From positions 62,001 through 126,000 of IMG/VR virus record IMGVR_UViG_3300024999_000038: a DNA stretch of 64,000 nucleotides; one strand, given 5' to 3'. Under the pieces are notes generated by a model. The model searched no databases. It saw nothing but the letters and a program-made list of their open reading frames with translations, and was not told the origin of the DNA. A program made the position numbers and the translations under genes. Of this stretch, positions 7,928-15,691 are shown one piece after another (the first letter of the stretch is position 1; each line of letters starts with the position of its first letter). The DNA is from a virus.

Positions 7928-8338
7928 ATGAGCTTAGTAACAATGACGGTTAAACAAATAATGGATTTGGGTTTATGGGAAAAGGTTTGTGATTATAAAG
8001 GTTGGAATTTATGGATTGTAAATGAAGGGAAAATTGATTCTTCTGAAGAAGTTGAATTTGACACAGAATTTAAAAAGGAAAATAGTAAGTATCTCGAAGC
8101 ATTGCCAATTTCAATTAAAGATATGGATTTATTTTCATATAATATCAGTTGTACTCCTAGTTATCAAGGTATGTATTTTGGAATCATATTTGCTAAAGAT
8201 AAACAAGATGCATTAGAGAAAATTAATGTACAATATTCTTGGGAAGATGATCTTAAAATAACGTTAGATGATATTACACTTTTAGACTACAATCAATTTG
8301 AAAATGATTGTTATGAAATAGGAAGTCATAGAGAATAG
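7928..8338 (+). CDS. hypothetical protein (136 aa)
   Basis: ATG 7928 uses a GGTGA site within the previous gene's last codons. N-terminal helix then TVKQIMDLGLWEKVCDYKGWNLW; the C-terminal half is acidic. Not recognised. Confidence 0.7.
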   Translation: MSLVTMTVKQIMDLGLWEKVCDYKGWNLWIVNEGKIDSSEEVEFDTEFKKENSKYLEALPISIKDMDLFSYNISCTPSYQGMYFGIIFAKDKQDALEKINVQYSWEDDLKITLDDITLLDYNQFENDCYEIGSHRE

Positions 8339-8394
8339 ACTACCGGAAAGAAGTAAATTTTAAATACTTTAAATTATTGAAAGAAGGAATTATT

Positions 8395-8664
8395 ATGAAT
8401 GAGAAAATTGCAGTACAAATAATGAAAAAGATAATTGTTCTTAATTATCCAGATAATTCAACTGTTTTTAGAGAAGCATTAGATTTAGCAATAAAAGCTT
8501 TAGAGAAGCAAATACCTAAGAAGCCAATAATGGGAAAATGGAATCCTGCTCGATGCCCTTCGTGTGATGAAGCGCTGAGTGAAAGTGCAGGAGATGGTTA
8601 TTATAGACACAATTCCTTCTTAGATATATGCGATTGCGGACAAAAATTGAATTGGAATAATTAG
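8395..8664 (+). CDS. zinc-ribbon protein (89 aa)
   Basis: GAAGGA site before ATG 8395. A helical N-terminus is followed by CPSC and CDCGQKLNW knuckles (residues about 55-85), a zinc ribbon ending with the phage-typical QKLNW. The protein at 9607 has a similar ribbon (CPNC...CPFCDQKLDW), so the two are likely paralogues. Confidence 0.75.
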   Translation: MNEKIAVQIMKKIIVLNYPDNSTVFREALDLAIKALEKQIPKKPIMGKWNPARCPSCDEALSESAGDGYYRHNSFLDICDCGQKLNWNN

Positions 8665-8677
8665 AGACTCTTACTAC

Positions 8678-8691
8678 AGTAGGGTTACAGG
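8678..8691 (+). repeat. intergenic element, copy 1 (AGTAGGGTTACAGG)
   Basis: The 14-mer AGTAGGGTTACAGG recurs exactly at 9543-9556; related versions lie at 10799, 37400 and 51442. All are in gaps between small genes, some beside short stem-loops, and several are followed by an ATAAAA-type tail. Possible regulatory or recombination element. Confidence 0.5.
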
Positions 8692-8740
8692 ATTCTCTAA
8701 ATCCCAAGAAAGACTCATTTCAAAGTTAGGAGGTTTATCA

Positions 8741-8941
8741 ATGAAATTTTATGAATTTGAACAAAAGAAACCAAAAAACAATAGGGATCTATTAATTCAA
8801 TTTAAAGAATATGGTTGGGGAATTGGAAATACTCTTAGTACAGGTTGTGCTAAATTTGTAGAGGATAAATGCATTATGTTTCCTACTATTTTAGAGATAG
8901 AAATGTCTTTAGATAGAATTGTAAGATGGAGTTATATTTAG
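8741..8941 (+). CDS. hypothetical protein (66 aa)
   Basis: Good TAGGAGG site. Basic N-terminal segment KKPKNNRDLLIQFKEYGWG resembles small proteins that phages encode beside DUF551-like genes, but I cannot assign a family. One Cys pair, Trp near the end. Confidence 0.65.
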   Translation: MKFYEFEQKKPKNNRDLLIQFKEYGWGIGNTLSTGCAKFVEDKCIMFPTILEIEMSLDRIVRWSYI

Positions 8942-8958
8942 AAAGCGAGGGAATATAA

Positions 8959-9300
8959 ATGTCTAAATGTCTAAGATGTGGTTATTGTTGTAAAGGTTAC
9001 TTATGTTTTGTACCTAAATATGAAACCAGTAACTTATCTCCTGAATTTCTAGAATCTATAAATGAAGATCGTCTAAATGATTATATAAATGAAAATATCC
9101 AAGAGCAAGGAGATATTTGTAAGTGGTTAACTGTTGATGAGCAAGGACTACATAGTTGTTCTGCTTATGAAAGAAGGTCTAGTATGTGTAGAGATCATAA
9201 TTCTTTGATTGGAATATGTCGAGTTGGTCAGGCATATTGGAATAAGAAAGACGATATTCCTGAAGAAATTAAAATTATGTTAAATGAGAGGAAGATGTAA
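8959..9300 (+). CDS. YkgJ-family cysteine cluster protein (113 aa)
   Basis: The N-terminal CLRCGYCCKG and the later CKWLTVDEQGLHSCSAYERRSSMCRD follow the CxxCxxCC...C...CxxYxxRPxxCR pattern of the YkgJ/UPF0153 family, which binds zinc or an Fe-S cluster. The usual Pro of YxxRP is Ser here. No enzymatic role is established for the family. The stop is followed one base later by the next start. Confidence 0.75.
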   Translation: MSKCLRCGYCCKGYLCFVPKYETSNLSPEFLESINEDRLNDYINENIQEQGDICKWLTVDEQGLHSCSAYERRSSMCRDHNSLIGICRVGQAYWNKKDDIPEEIKIMLNERKM

Positions 9301-9301
9301 A

Positions 9302-9517
9302 ATGGAAGAAAGAGATTATTCATTAACATTTGGGTTCATTGGAGAAATTGAGGATATGTATAATGAACTAAGATACCTTAGAAAAGAAGTAGTAAGATTA
9401 CAGGGGATTGAAAAACAATTTAATGACTCAGTGCAAGAATCAATTAAAAACAGCCATGAAATGATGGGTAATTGGTTAAATGTTTTAACAAGTGGTAAAA
9501 TATCAATTAATCCATAA
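9302..9517 (+). CDS. coiled-coil hypothetical protein (71 aa)
   Basis: Starts one base after the YkgJ gene, whose last codons contain GAGAGGAAG. Heptad-like region about residues 18-50 (YNELRYLRKEVVRLQG). Not recognised. Confidence 0.65.
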   Translation: MEERDYSLTFGFIGEIEDMYNELRYLRKEVVRLQGIEKQFNDSVQESIKNSHEMMGNWLNVLTSGKISINP

Positions 9518-9542
9518 TCATCAAAAGTGAAACCCTTATGGG

Positions 9543-9556
9543 AGTAGGGTTACAGG
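9543..9556 (+). repeat. intergenic element, copy 2 (AGTAGGGTTACAGG)
   Basis: Exact repeat of 8678-8691. Here AACCC upstream and GGGTT within the element can form a short hairpin just before the gene at 9607. Confidence 0.5.
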
Positions 9557-9606
9557 GTTTGATACTTAGGATAAAATACTTATTTGAAAGGAGGATAAAA
9601 AACAAA

Positions 9607-9780
9607 TTGGATGAAAAAGAAATACCAAAAGCATTAAAATTATATCATGGGACATATAAAAGAGATCGTGGTAGAGTTCATTGTCCTAATTGCGAAGAGT
9701 TATTACCAGTAGGAAACGGAAAAATTTCGAATTGTCCGTTTTGTGACCAAAAATTAGATTGGGATTTACCAATGAAGTAA
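9607..9780 (+). CDS. zinc-ribbon protein, TTG start (57 aa)
   Basis: AAAGGAGG (9587-9594) points to TTG 9607 rather than the upstream ATG 9538, which lacks a site. CPNC and CPFC knuckles are followed by DQKLDW, the same ribbon ending as the protein at 8395. Confidence 0.65.
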   Translation: MDEKEIPKALKLYHGTYKRDRGRVHCPNCEELLPVGNGKISNCPFCDQKLDWDLPMK

Positions 9781-9809
9781 ATTATATAGATGAAGGATGA
9801 GATTTAATT

Positions 9810-10046
9810 ATGTTTATTGTTTATGAGATTACAGCAACAGCACATTTTGCTTTTTTCAATGAACAAAAAGTAAGGCACAGAGAATTAATTACTGATAAAA
9901 ATATTATCACAGATAAATTCTTAAAGGATTGGGAACAAAGAGTTATTCGAGCAACAAAGGAAAATATGAGAGAAGTTTTAAAACTGACTGATTTTAAAAT
10001 TGAAGAACTTGTTGTGTTGGAATCTTTAGATGAATTAAGAAAGTAA
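9810..10046 (+). CDS. hypothetical protein (78 aa)
   Basis: AAGGATGAG site. Beta-rich N-terminus (FIVYEITATAHFAFFNEQKVRHRELIT) and helical C-terminus. Not recognised. Confidence 0.65.
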   Translation: MFIVYEITATAHFAFFNEQKVRHRELITDKNIITDKFLKDWEQRVIRATKENMREVLKLTDFKIEELVVLESLDELRK

Positions 10047-10060
10047 GAGGAGGAGATAAA

Positions 10061-10174
10061 ATGAAAGAATTTATTATTAATCATTTTAAAATAATTTATG
10101 GTGGTGGATTAATCATATTATTTGTTTTGATTTTGCTTCAATCATTTATGGGAAAATTTTATCCAAGAAGTTAA
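10061..10174 (+). CDS. single-pass membrane microprotein (37 aa)
   Basis: GAGGAGG before ATG 10061. One hydrophobic helix at residues about 12-30 (YGGGLIILFVLILLQSFMG). A typical phage membrane microprotein; role unknown. Confidence 0.6.
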   Translation: MKEFIINHFKIIYGGGLIILFVLILLQSFMGKFYPRS

Positions 10175-10195
10175 TTTAGACGAGGAGGAATAAAA

Positions 10196-10480
10196 TTGAA
10201 ACAAAAATCAGAAGTAGAAAAATTCCTAAACAAAACAAAGAAAAAGTTTGATCATTTTTACGGTGAAGATGTGGTAAAAATCATAGACAATAATTTTGAA
10301 ATGCATATGATTATAAGAACTAAGCATAGTTTAAATATTCCATCTAGAGAAGACAATGAACACACTTATTATTTTCTTAGAGAAATTCTAGATAAATCGG
10401 ATCAAATATTTATCAATGTTAATCATGAAGGGTTATTGGAGACTTGGTTTGTGTTTAATGGTTTAGATTTTAATTTATAG
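10196..10480 (+). CDS. hypothetical protein, TTG start (94 aa)
   Basis: GAGGAGG before TTG 10196. Basic helical N-terminus (EVEKFLNKTKKKFDHFYG), beta-rich C-terminus. Not recognised. Confidence 0.7.
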   Translation: MKQKSEVEKFLNKTKKKFDHFYGEDVVKIIDNNFEMHMIIRTKHSLNIPSREDNEHTYYFLREILDKSDQIFINVNHEGLLETWFVFNGLDFNL

Positions 10481-10495
10481 AAGGAGAGATTAATT

Positions 10496-10780
10496 ATGAA
10501 TATTAATTATAAATTTGAAGGCAATAAAATAACTAAAACTATTGAATCTAAACTTACTGAAAAAGAAATCGATTTATTAAAAAGAATAAATCATGAATGT
10601 AAAGTTAATATTACCAGTTGTCCTAGATTCGATGAAGAAAGAGAACTAAATATATCTGTTTATCATTTAAGAAAATGCAATTTAGTAAAAGATCAATTTG
10701 GAATAGATGAATATACAATTACAGATATTGGCTGTGATTTTCTTAAAAGTTATGATAATTTCCATAATTCCAAAAACTAA
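10496..10780 (+). CDS. possible winged-helix protein (94 aa)
   Basis: After AAGGAGAG. Residues about 20-90 run helix-helix-helix-wing (LTEKEIDLLKRINHE ... YHLRKCNLVKDQFGIDEYTITDIGCDFLKSY), resembling small winged-helix domains that end in an Ile-Thr-x-x-Gly segment. DNA binding is an inference. Confidence 0.6.
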   Translation: MNINYKFEGNKITKTIESKLTEKEIDLLKRINHECKVNITSCPRFDEERELNISVYHLRKCNLVKDQFGIDEYTITDIGCDFLKSYDNFHNSKN

Positions 10781-10866
10781 GAATCAAGCTACAAACCACT
10801 TTCAGGGTTCACAATATCCCATAAAAATTGCATTTTAAACCATCAAAACATTAAGGAGGTAAACTT

Positions 10867-11046
10867 TTGAAGAATTTTTATTTAACAGATTCAATGAATA
10901 AATCAGAAAAAATAAATGCAACGAAGGAATTTTTAAATGATTATATAGATGAAGTAGAAAATTCTGACAGTGATTATGTAAAATTAAATTGTGGAGAAGC
11001 AGTTGAAATGTATAAATTACTTTTAGAACTTATTAATTTAGCATAA
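10867..11046 (+). CDS. hypothetical acidic protein, TTG start (59 aa)
   Basis: AAGGAGG lies upstream of TTG 10867. Acidic helical protein (TKEFLNDYIDEVENSDSDYV), no motif. The gap before it holds a copy of the intergenic element near 10799. Confidence 0.6.
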   Translation: MKNFYLTDSMNKSEKINATKEFLNDYIDEVENSDSDYVKLNCGEAVEMYKLLLELINLA

Positions 11047-11064
11047 AGAAGGAGAGATTTAATT

Positions 11065-11301
11065 ATGAAAGCAATTGTAAAAGGTAATCAAATCCAATGC
11101 CCAATATGCCAAAACAATGAATTTAATATAGAAGAAGATATTGAAATTAGAGGAACAATAAGAAAGAATTTTGAAGATCATTTGTATAATATCTGCAAAG
11201 ATGAATTGGAATGTAGGAATTGTTGATGGACAGGATATTTTCAAAATAATGTAGATCCTGAAAAAGATTATAAAGCAAATAAAATTACTTATGAAAGATA
11301 A
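11065..11301 (+). pseudogene. zinc-ribbon gene interrupted by in-frame TGA
   Basis: From ATG 11065 (AAGGAGAG site) the frame encodes 53 residues with CPIC and CRNC knuckles, then hits TGA at 11224. The same frame stays open to TAA 11299-11301, continuing WTGYFQNN and so on, which is what a zinc ribbon CxxCxWxGYF should look like. The next gene's ATG (11291) overlaps this distal stop and has no ribosome binding site, as expected if the full-length gene once drove it by coupling. Nonsense mutation is the simplest reading; readthrough is possible. Confidence 0.6.
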
Positions 11302-11506
11302 TTATATTCAATTAAAAATTAAAGTAATCCGCAATTGTAAATCCTGCTTATACCACTATATGAAAGACCTAGAGGATGATCAATGTTATGAGAAAGGTGG
11401 TTGTGCTCAATTCTCTCCCATAGGACTTAGACCGAAAGATGTTGAAGTTGTTGTAGAAATTATGTCAGATAAATCCAAACATTCTCTTGAAATACATTAT
11501 GATTAG
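11291..11506 (+). CDS. Cys-containing hypothetical protein (71 aa)
   Basis: ATG 11291 overlaps the distal stop of the interrupted gene upstream and lacks a Shine-Dalgarno, so expression may depend on coupling that the TGA has broken. CKSC, then C32 and C38, suggest a zinc site. Not recognised. Confidence 0.55.
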   Translation: MKDNYIQLKIKVIRNCKSCLYHYMKDLEDDQCYEKGGCAQFSPIGLRPKDVEVVVEIMSDKSKHSLEIHYD

Positions 11507-11549
11507 TGATATGATAAATCAAGAAATAATTATATTGGAGGCATATAAA

Positions 11550-11762
11550 ATGACATCACCAGCAAGAGAAAAACATATCGCTTCAATCAACGCTACCTTA
11601 GTCAAACATGGAGACATACTTGACTGATGGGGAATGTACCATATTGGAAACTATAAATTTGATACACGCCAAGTAAATCTTAAAATATATTTTGGTAAAA
11701 TTAAAATAAAGTCAATAGTTATGACTAAATTAGATTTAGAATCGTCGAGAAAATGTTGGTAA
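11550..11762 (+). pseudogene. small gene interrupted by in-frame TGA
   Basis: ATG 11550 has a TTGGAGGC site. After 25 residues (starting MTSPAREKH) comes TGA at 11625, followed by TGG; the frame then continues for 44 residues (WGMYHIGNYKF and so on) to TAA 11760. The continuous protein would be about 70 residues. The short upstream product alone has no recognisable fold, so this is probably a nonsense-mutated gene. Confidence 0.5.
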
Positions 11763-11778
11763 TTTATACAAAGAATGA

Positions 11779-11895
11779 ATGTGGAAACTAATGGCTTTGA
11801 AACAATGGATTGATGCTATCCGAGAATATTTTAAACGACCACCTACATATGATCAACAATGGAAAAATAATTATTTTACAAAGGAGGTTATTTAA
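11779..11895 (+). CDS. very small hypothetical protein (38 aa)
   Basis: ATG 11779 or 11791; no clear ribosome binding site. Trp- and aromatic-rich basic peptide (ALKQWIDAIREYFKRPPTYD). Its final codons AAG GAG GTT ATT TAA contain the site used by the next gene. Coding is plausible but not certain. Confidence 0.4.
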   Translation: MWKLMALKQWIDAIREYFKRPPTYDQQWKNNYFTKEVI

Positions 11896-12090
11896 ATGAA
11901 TGAAGCAGATAAAAACCTTGAGGATTTTAAAGAAGCTCAAAAACAATTAATTGAGTTGCTAAAAGAAGAAACTTTAGAAAGCATTCAACAAAAGATAAAT
12001 GATTCTAAAGGAGAAGTAAAAGAACTTTGGAAATGGGTATTGAATGCAAAAATATATTATGATAATTTATGTAAACAATGTAAAAGGTAA
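11896..12090 (+). CDS. coiled-coil hypothetical protein (64 aa)
   Basis: AAGGAGG site inside the preceding frame. Highly charged helix over residues 3-50, then a short tail ending CKQCKR. Not recognised. Confidence 0.65.
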   Translation: MNEADKNLEDFKEAQKQLIELLKEETLESIQQKINDSKGEVKELWKWVLNAKIYYDNLCKQCKR

Positions 12091-12120
12091 AAATAATTAA
12101 ATATAGAGGAGTTGAAACAA

Positions 12121-12240
12121 ATGAAAAAGATACTCATAATTGCCGTTCTAATCATTCTAACAGTAGCAACTTATATTAACCTAAAATCTACCAATTCAAA
12201 TGCTTACAAGTCCAATCCAGGGCATACAGTGAAGATTTAA
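12121..12240 (+). CDS. small exported or membrane-anchored peptide (39 aa)
   Basis: GAGGAG site before ATG 12121. MKK is followed by a hydrophobic core (about residues 4-19, ILIIAVLIILTVATYI) and a hydrophilic C-terminal tail of about 20 residues ending GHTVKI. It could be a membrane microprotein or a secreted pre-peptide. A signalling role is only a possibility; no Rap/AimR-like receptor lies beside it. Confidence 0.6.
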   Translation: MKKILIIAVLIILTVATYINLKSTNSNAYKSNPGHTVKI

Positions 12241-12267
12241 ACCACAAAAAGGAGATGAGTCTGCCTT

Positions 12268-12846
12268 ATGGAATTCGTCCAACCAATACGCGACAAAACA
12301 AAAATTGAACAAATGAAACAATATCTAAAATCACATTCACTTAGAGATTATACCCTTTTCACATTAGGAATTAATTCCGGCCTAAGAATATCTGATTTGC
12401 TAAAAATGAAAGTATCTGATGTTGTAAGCGAGGATGGTAAAATTAAGGATCGGATTTCTATTCGAGAGAAAAAGACTGGCAAGGCGAAGACGTTTCCTTT
12501 TAGTCAAAATGTAGTCGAAGCATTAAAAGAATATCTTATCACAATTCCAAGTAATCAAATAATGCTATTTGCTTCTAGAAAAATTGAAGGCTCCGAAGGT
12601 AAAGGTTCCATAAGCAGACAAAGAGCATACACCATATTAAATGAAGCAGCTAAAGCTTGCGACATAAAAGGACAAATTGCGACACATTCACTTAGAAAAA
12701 CTTTCGGATTTATGGCTTATGAAGCTGGAGTGGACATAACTCGTATCCAGTCCATTCTCAACCATTCTTCGCCTAAAGAAACGCTCAGATATATTGGTAT
12801 AACTCAAGATGAACTGGATGACGTTTATTTAGAATTAAACCTTTGA
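12268..12846 (+). CDS. minimal tyrosine recombinase (192 aa)
   Basis: Contains the catalytic set of tyrosine recombinases: Arg40 (SGLRISDLL), a Lys in the KTGKAK beta-hairpin near residue 72, His140-x-x-Arg143 (HSLRKTFG), His166 (LNHSSPKE) and Tyr175 (LRYIG). It lacks the N-terminal SAM-like DNA-binding domain of full integrases (usually 300-400 residues); such catalytic-domain-only enzymes are frequent in Firmicute phages and may resolve dimers or invert DNA. Whether it is the phage integrase is unclear; no att site was identified beside it. Confidence 0.85.
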   Translation: MEFVQPIRDKTKIEQMKQYLKSHSLRDYTLFTLGINSGLRISDLLKMKVSDVVSEDGKIKDRISIREKKTGKAKTFPFSQNVVEALKEYLITIPSNQIMLFASRKIEGSEGKGSISRQRAYTILNEAAKACDIKGQIATHSLRKTFGFMAYEAGVDITRIQSILNHSSPKETLRYIGITQDELDDVYLELNL

Positions 12847-12869
12847 TTAAGAGAAGGAGGTGAGAAATA

Positions 12870-13016
12870 CTGAAATATAATTTCAAAAGCGATGGATACC
12901 CATTAAAATGTAAATGTGGTGAATGGTCTAAATGGTGCTTAGTTCTTGATTCAGGCAAAGAAATCTATGTTTGCGAACGATGTTTTAAAAAAGATTGGGA
13001 CAGAAGATTAAAGTAA
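12870..13016 (+). CDS. small zinc-ribbon protein, CTG start (48 aa)
   Basis: An AAGGAGGTGA site sits seven bases before CTG 12870 and no ATG, GTG or TTG fits, so a CTG start is the best reading. CKC near residue 12 and CERC near residue 36 give a zinc ribbon ending in a basic helix. Confidence 0.6.
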   Translation: MKYNFKSDGYPLKCKCGEWSKWCLVLDSGKEIYVCERCFKKDWDRRLK

Positions 13017-13086
13017 GATTTATTATACAATTTTAATTAGAATCTAATTAGATACAAAAATAATTATAGAGAGGAGCAATTACATA

Positions 13087-13479
13087 ATGTATCAATTATA
13101 TTTCCTACCAAAGCGAGTCATCCAAGAATATCAAACTAAAATTCATGGTGGTAAAAACTTAACTTCTCCAATAATATCTCGTAGAGTAAGTGCAATGATT
13201 TACGCTACAAAATATTGTAGAGTTGATTTAGGCAATGGCAAATATCAACATCGTTTTGGTCACTGTAAGATAACTGTTGAAGAAAATGCTAAAGTTGTAT
13301 CTAAGATTGAATATACTATTGTCGGCAATGTTAGTGGAAGTGATGGCAAGTTTTATGATCAATTATGTAAGATTTGCTATAGACTTAATGATAAGCATAC
13401 AGATTTTGCTTCAAGTAGTAAAAATAAAAATTATAGACAGGATGATAAAATTGGAAACAAAAGAATGTCCCAAATGTAA
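13087..13479 (+). CDS. hypothetical protein (130 aa)
   Basis: GAGAGGAG site. Beta-rich core between basic ends; residues about 43-75 (CRVDLGNGKYQHRFGHCKITVEE) look like a small beta sheet. The 3' end overlaps the next gene by 29 bases. Not recognised. Confidence 0.65.
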   Translation: MYQLYFLPKRVIQEYQTKIHGGKNLTSPIISRRVSAMIYATKYCRVDLGNGKYQHRFGHCKITVEENAKVVSKIEYTIVGNVSGSDGKFYDQLCKICYRLNDKHTDFASSSKNKNYRQDDKIGNKRMSQM

Positions 13480-13651
13480 CAGCATCAATGTTGGTTTATA
13501 CCAAAATATATGTGAAACTACTTCAAATGGATTTGGATTAAGAATACAATGTAATGTTTGTAAATTTGTTCCACCTAAGTCAAAATGGCAATGGAATTCA
13601 GCTAAAAAAGCAATTGAAATTTGGAATAAATATAAAAGAAAAATAGATTAA
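13451..13651 (+). CDS. Lar-like restriction-alleviation zinc protein, TTG start (66 aa)
   Basis: AGGATGATAAAA before TTG 13451 matches the local start pattern. The layout CPKCN ... CNVCKFVPPK ... A-x-x-A-I-E-I-WNKY is the Lar-type fold: zinc ribbon followed by a helix ending in WN. Lar of Rac prophage lowers type I restriction; most phage members are untested, so this is a family call, not proof of antirestriction. Confidence 0.7.
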   Translation: METKECPKCNSINVGLYQNICETTSNGFGLRIQCNVCKFVPPKSKWQWNSAKKAIEIWNKYKRKID

Positions 13652-13693
13652 AATGTTGATTTCGAAGTATTAAAAGAAGGGGAGTTATTTATT

Positions 13694-13930
13694 ATGAAAG
13701 TAGATGGAGAACCATGCCCATATTGCGGTAAACACACATTTAGTTCTACTCATCTAAACGAGAGTGGAATGTCATATGTTGAATGTTATAAAGAGGATGG
13801 AGGTTGTGGTAGACCATATGTTGTATATGTTCCTGCTCCGACTGTTCAGGCAAGAAAATTAACCGAAGAAGAAATTAACCACATTCAATATATTTATCCT
13901 TGGCACAAAGAATTAAATATGAGTAAATGA
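13694..13930 (+). CDS. zinc-ribbon hypothetical protein (78 aa)
   Basis: GAAGGGGAG site. CPYCGKH at residues 8-14 and a Cys pair near residues 34-40 (CYKEDGGCGRPY) form a zinc ribbon; the C-terminus contains a Pro-rich linker and an acidic helix. Confidence 0.7.
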   Translation: MKVDGEPCPYCGKHTFSSTHLNESGMSYVECYKEDGGCGRPYVVYVPAPTVQARKLTEEEINHIQYIYPWHKELNMSK

Positions 13931-13967
13931 AACTTAGCATTTCTGGGAATTAAGAAAGGATGATAAA

Positions 13968-14393
13968 ATGAGTATTAAAAATGAACTATCAAATAAAAAA
14001 GAAAAAGCATTAATATACACTTGGAAGATTAATGATGTCGAACCAAATGAAAAGATAAAAATAAAAGAAATATTTGAGGCAACACCTATTAATGGCTTAG
14101 ATTTATTTAAATGGTGTGCTTTTTGCGGAGCCATGATTGAAAATGCAGAGGAAATAAATTTAGAAGATTATTATTTTCTTGAATTTGTAGGTTGTGGATC
14201 GTACAAAGCAACAAAAGCAGAGAAAAATGAATTGGTAAAAATTATTTCCTCTGTAGCAATGAGCAAAATTTGTGCAGGAGAAAATGTATATCGTAAAGTG
14301 GCAGGACATTATAAATTAGTTGAAGGAGGACATGACATATCAAATATAGCAGATTGGTTTTGTTATGGAGAATGGTATGCTGAAAGTAATTAA
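13968..14393 (+). CDS. hypothetical protein (141 aa)
   Basis: AAAGGATGATAAAATG start. Helical acidic protein with CAFCG near residue 46, which alone is half a zinc knuckle. Not recognised. Confidence 0.7.
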   Translation: MSIKNELSNKKEKALIYTWKINDVEPNEKIKIKEIFEATPINGLDLFKWCAFCGAMIENAEEINLEDYYFLEFVGCGSYKATKAEKNELVKIISSVAMSKICAGENVYRKVAGHYKLVEGGHDISNIADWFCYGEWYAESN

Positions 14394-14421
14394 ACTATAT
14401 AGAAAGGAGTAAGTGGTAATT

Positions 14422-14691
14422 ATGATTAAATGTGAAACATTTGTATTCTTTAAGAATAATGTAAGATCAATTATTGCAATACACATTAAATGTAATTTAT
14501 TCACAAGAACATTTTACCTTGATAAAGAAATTGAATGGGTATCAGGGCCAGTTTATGATTGTATATTAAATAAACAAAAGATTGAGGTAAAATTAGTTAA
14601 TGATGATCCTAAATATGAGTTTCTAGTTGATGTTGTAGAATGGGAAGAACTTAAAACTTATAATGATCAGATTAATGAGTTATTAAAATAG
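14422..14691 (+). CDS. hypothetical protein (89 aa)
   Basis: GAAAGGAG site; ATG 14422 preferred over GTG 14413. Beta-rich protein with an acidic helical tail. Not recognised. Confidence 0.7.
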   Translation: MIKCETFVFFKNNVRSIIAIHIKCNLFTRTFYLDKEIEWVSGPVYDCILNKQKIEVKLVNDDPKYEFLVDVVEWEELKTYNDQINELLK

Positions 14692-14707
14692 AGAGGATGA
14701 GTAATAA

Positions 14708-14977
14708 ATGAAATTAAATCTAACAATCGTAGGACAATCAATGCAAGAAATAAGAAATGCAATGGATGAATTCATGAAAGAATTTAATGACAATAGATTA
14801 GACAGTAATTGTAATTGGCCTCTTAATGATGGTAAACAAACTGAAATTGATTATGAGTTTACTAATGGAACTGATGTTTTCAATAAAAGCATGGAAGGAG
14901 AAGAGATTGTATATCCATATCAAGGCGAACAATGGTGGGAAGAAATAAGGAAAGAAGTTGTATTGGGAAGGAGTTAA
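14708..14977 (+). CDS. hypothetical protein (89 aa)
   Basis: GAGAGGATG site. N-terminal LTIVGQSMQEIRNAMDEFMKEF (strand-helix) resembles the start of small phage alpha/beta proteins; acidic C-terminus. Not recognised. Confidence 0.7.
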   Translation: MKLNLTIVGQSMQEIRNAMDEFMKEFNDNRLDSNCNWPLNDGKQTEIDYEFTNGTDVFNKSMEGEEIVYPYQGEQWWEEIRKEVVLGRS

Positions 14978-14981
14978 AGTT

Positions 14982-15155
14982 ATGTTAAAATTTGAGGAAA
15001 TGTTTATTAAAGGAAGATCAACAAATATTGAAAATCCTGCTTACAATAATTATTCTCAGTTATGGGAATGGTACAAACTTCACACTGAAAATAAAAAATT
15101 TCTAGAGAAAACTAAAAATAGAAAACCTATAGTAGATTTTAAAATTAGAGATTAA
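14982..15155 (+). CDS. hypothetical protein (57 aa)
   Basis: ATG 14982 is four bases after the previous stop, using GGAAGGAG inside it. Aromatic centre (NNYSQLWEWYKLH) and basic tail. Not recognised. Confidence 0.65.
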   Translation: MLKFEEMFIKGRSTNIENPAYNNYSQLWEWYKLHTENKKFLEKTKNRKPIVDFKIRD

Positions 15156-15209
15156 TTCCATTCAAACTGCGATTTTAAATGATAATAATTTTAGAAAGAA
15201 GGAATCAAA

Positions 15210-15689
15210 ATGACACTATCAAAAGAAAATTATGATAAATTAAATACTAATTATCTATATAAGAAAGAACCTGTGACTATAGATCATAGTCTTTACATTG
15301 GACGCACACCTATTACATATCATTGTAAGAATTGGACTTTTAAAGTTTATAAATACGATGATGGTAAGGCATATATGAGAGACACCGATTTTAATGATGC
15401 AGGAATTCAAGTCACAGATGAAAATATTGATGAATTTAAATTTGTTTTTGATTTTCGTGAAGTAAAGCAAATTCATGATTCTCATTCAAATGAATACAAT
15501 GAAGAAGATTTATATTATGTAGCTACAAATAGTGGAGGATATTCTTGCGGAGGGTGTTATTGGGTTAATAAAAACACTAAAGAATCTAAAGAATTATTAA
15601 TTGGTAAAAAGAAAAGAGAAATTGGTTCATTAAAAAATAAATTAGAATGGGCAGAAAATGATTTAGTAAGATTATTAGGAGGAATGTAA
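15210..15689 (+). CDS. hypothetical protein (159 aa)
   Basis: GAAAGAAGGA site. Tyr-rich alpha/beta protein with a GGYSCGGCYW segment near residue 110 and a C-terminal coiled coil (about 125-157). Stop is two bases from the next start. Not recognised. Confidence 0.75.
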   Translation: MTLSKENYDKLNTNYLYKKEPVTIDHSLYIGRTPITYHCKNWTFKVYKYDDGKAYMRDTDFNDAGIQVTDENIDEFKFVFDFREVKQIHDSHSNEYNEEDLYYVATNSGGYSCGGCYWVNKNTKESKELLIGKKKREIGSLKNKLEWAENDLVRLLGGM

Positions 15690-15691
15690 AT

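Noticed and set aside
11224-11627. TGA reassigned to Trp or selenocysteine
   Set aside because: Other genes in the window end with TGA, and no SECIS-like hairpin is obvious; nonsense mutation is simpler.
12268-12846. Phage integrase with attachment site
   Set aside because: The recombinase lacks the N-terminal domain and no att-like repeat was seen on either side, so calling it the integrase is not supported.
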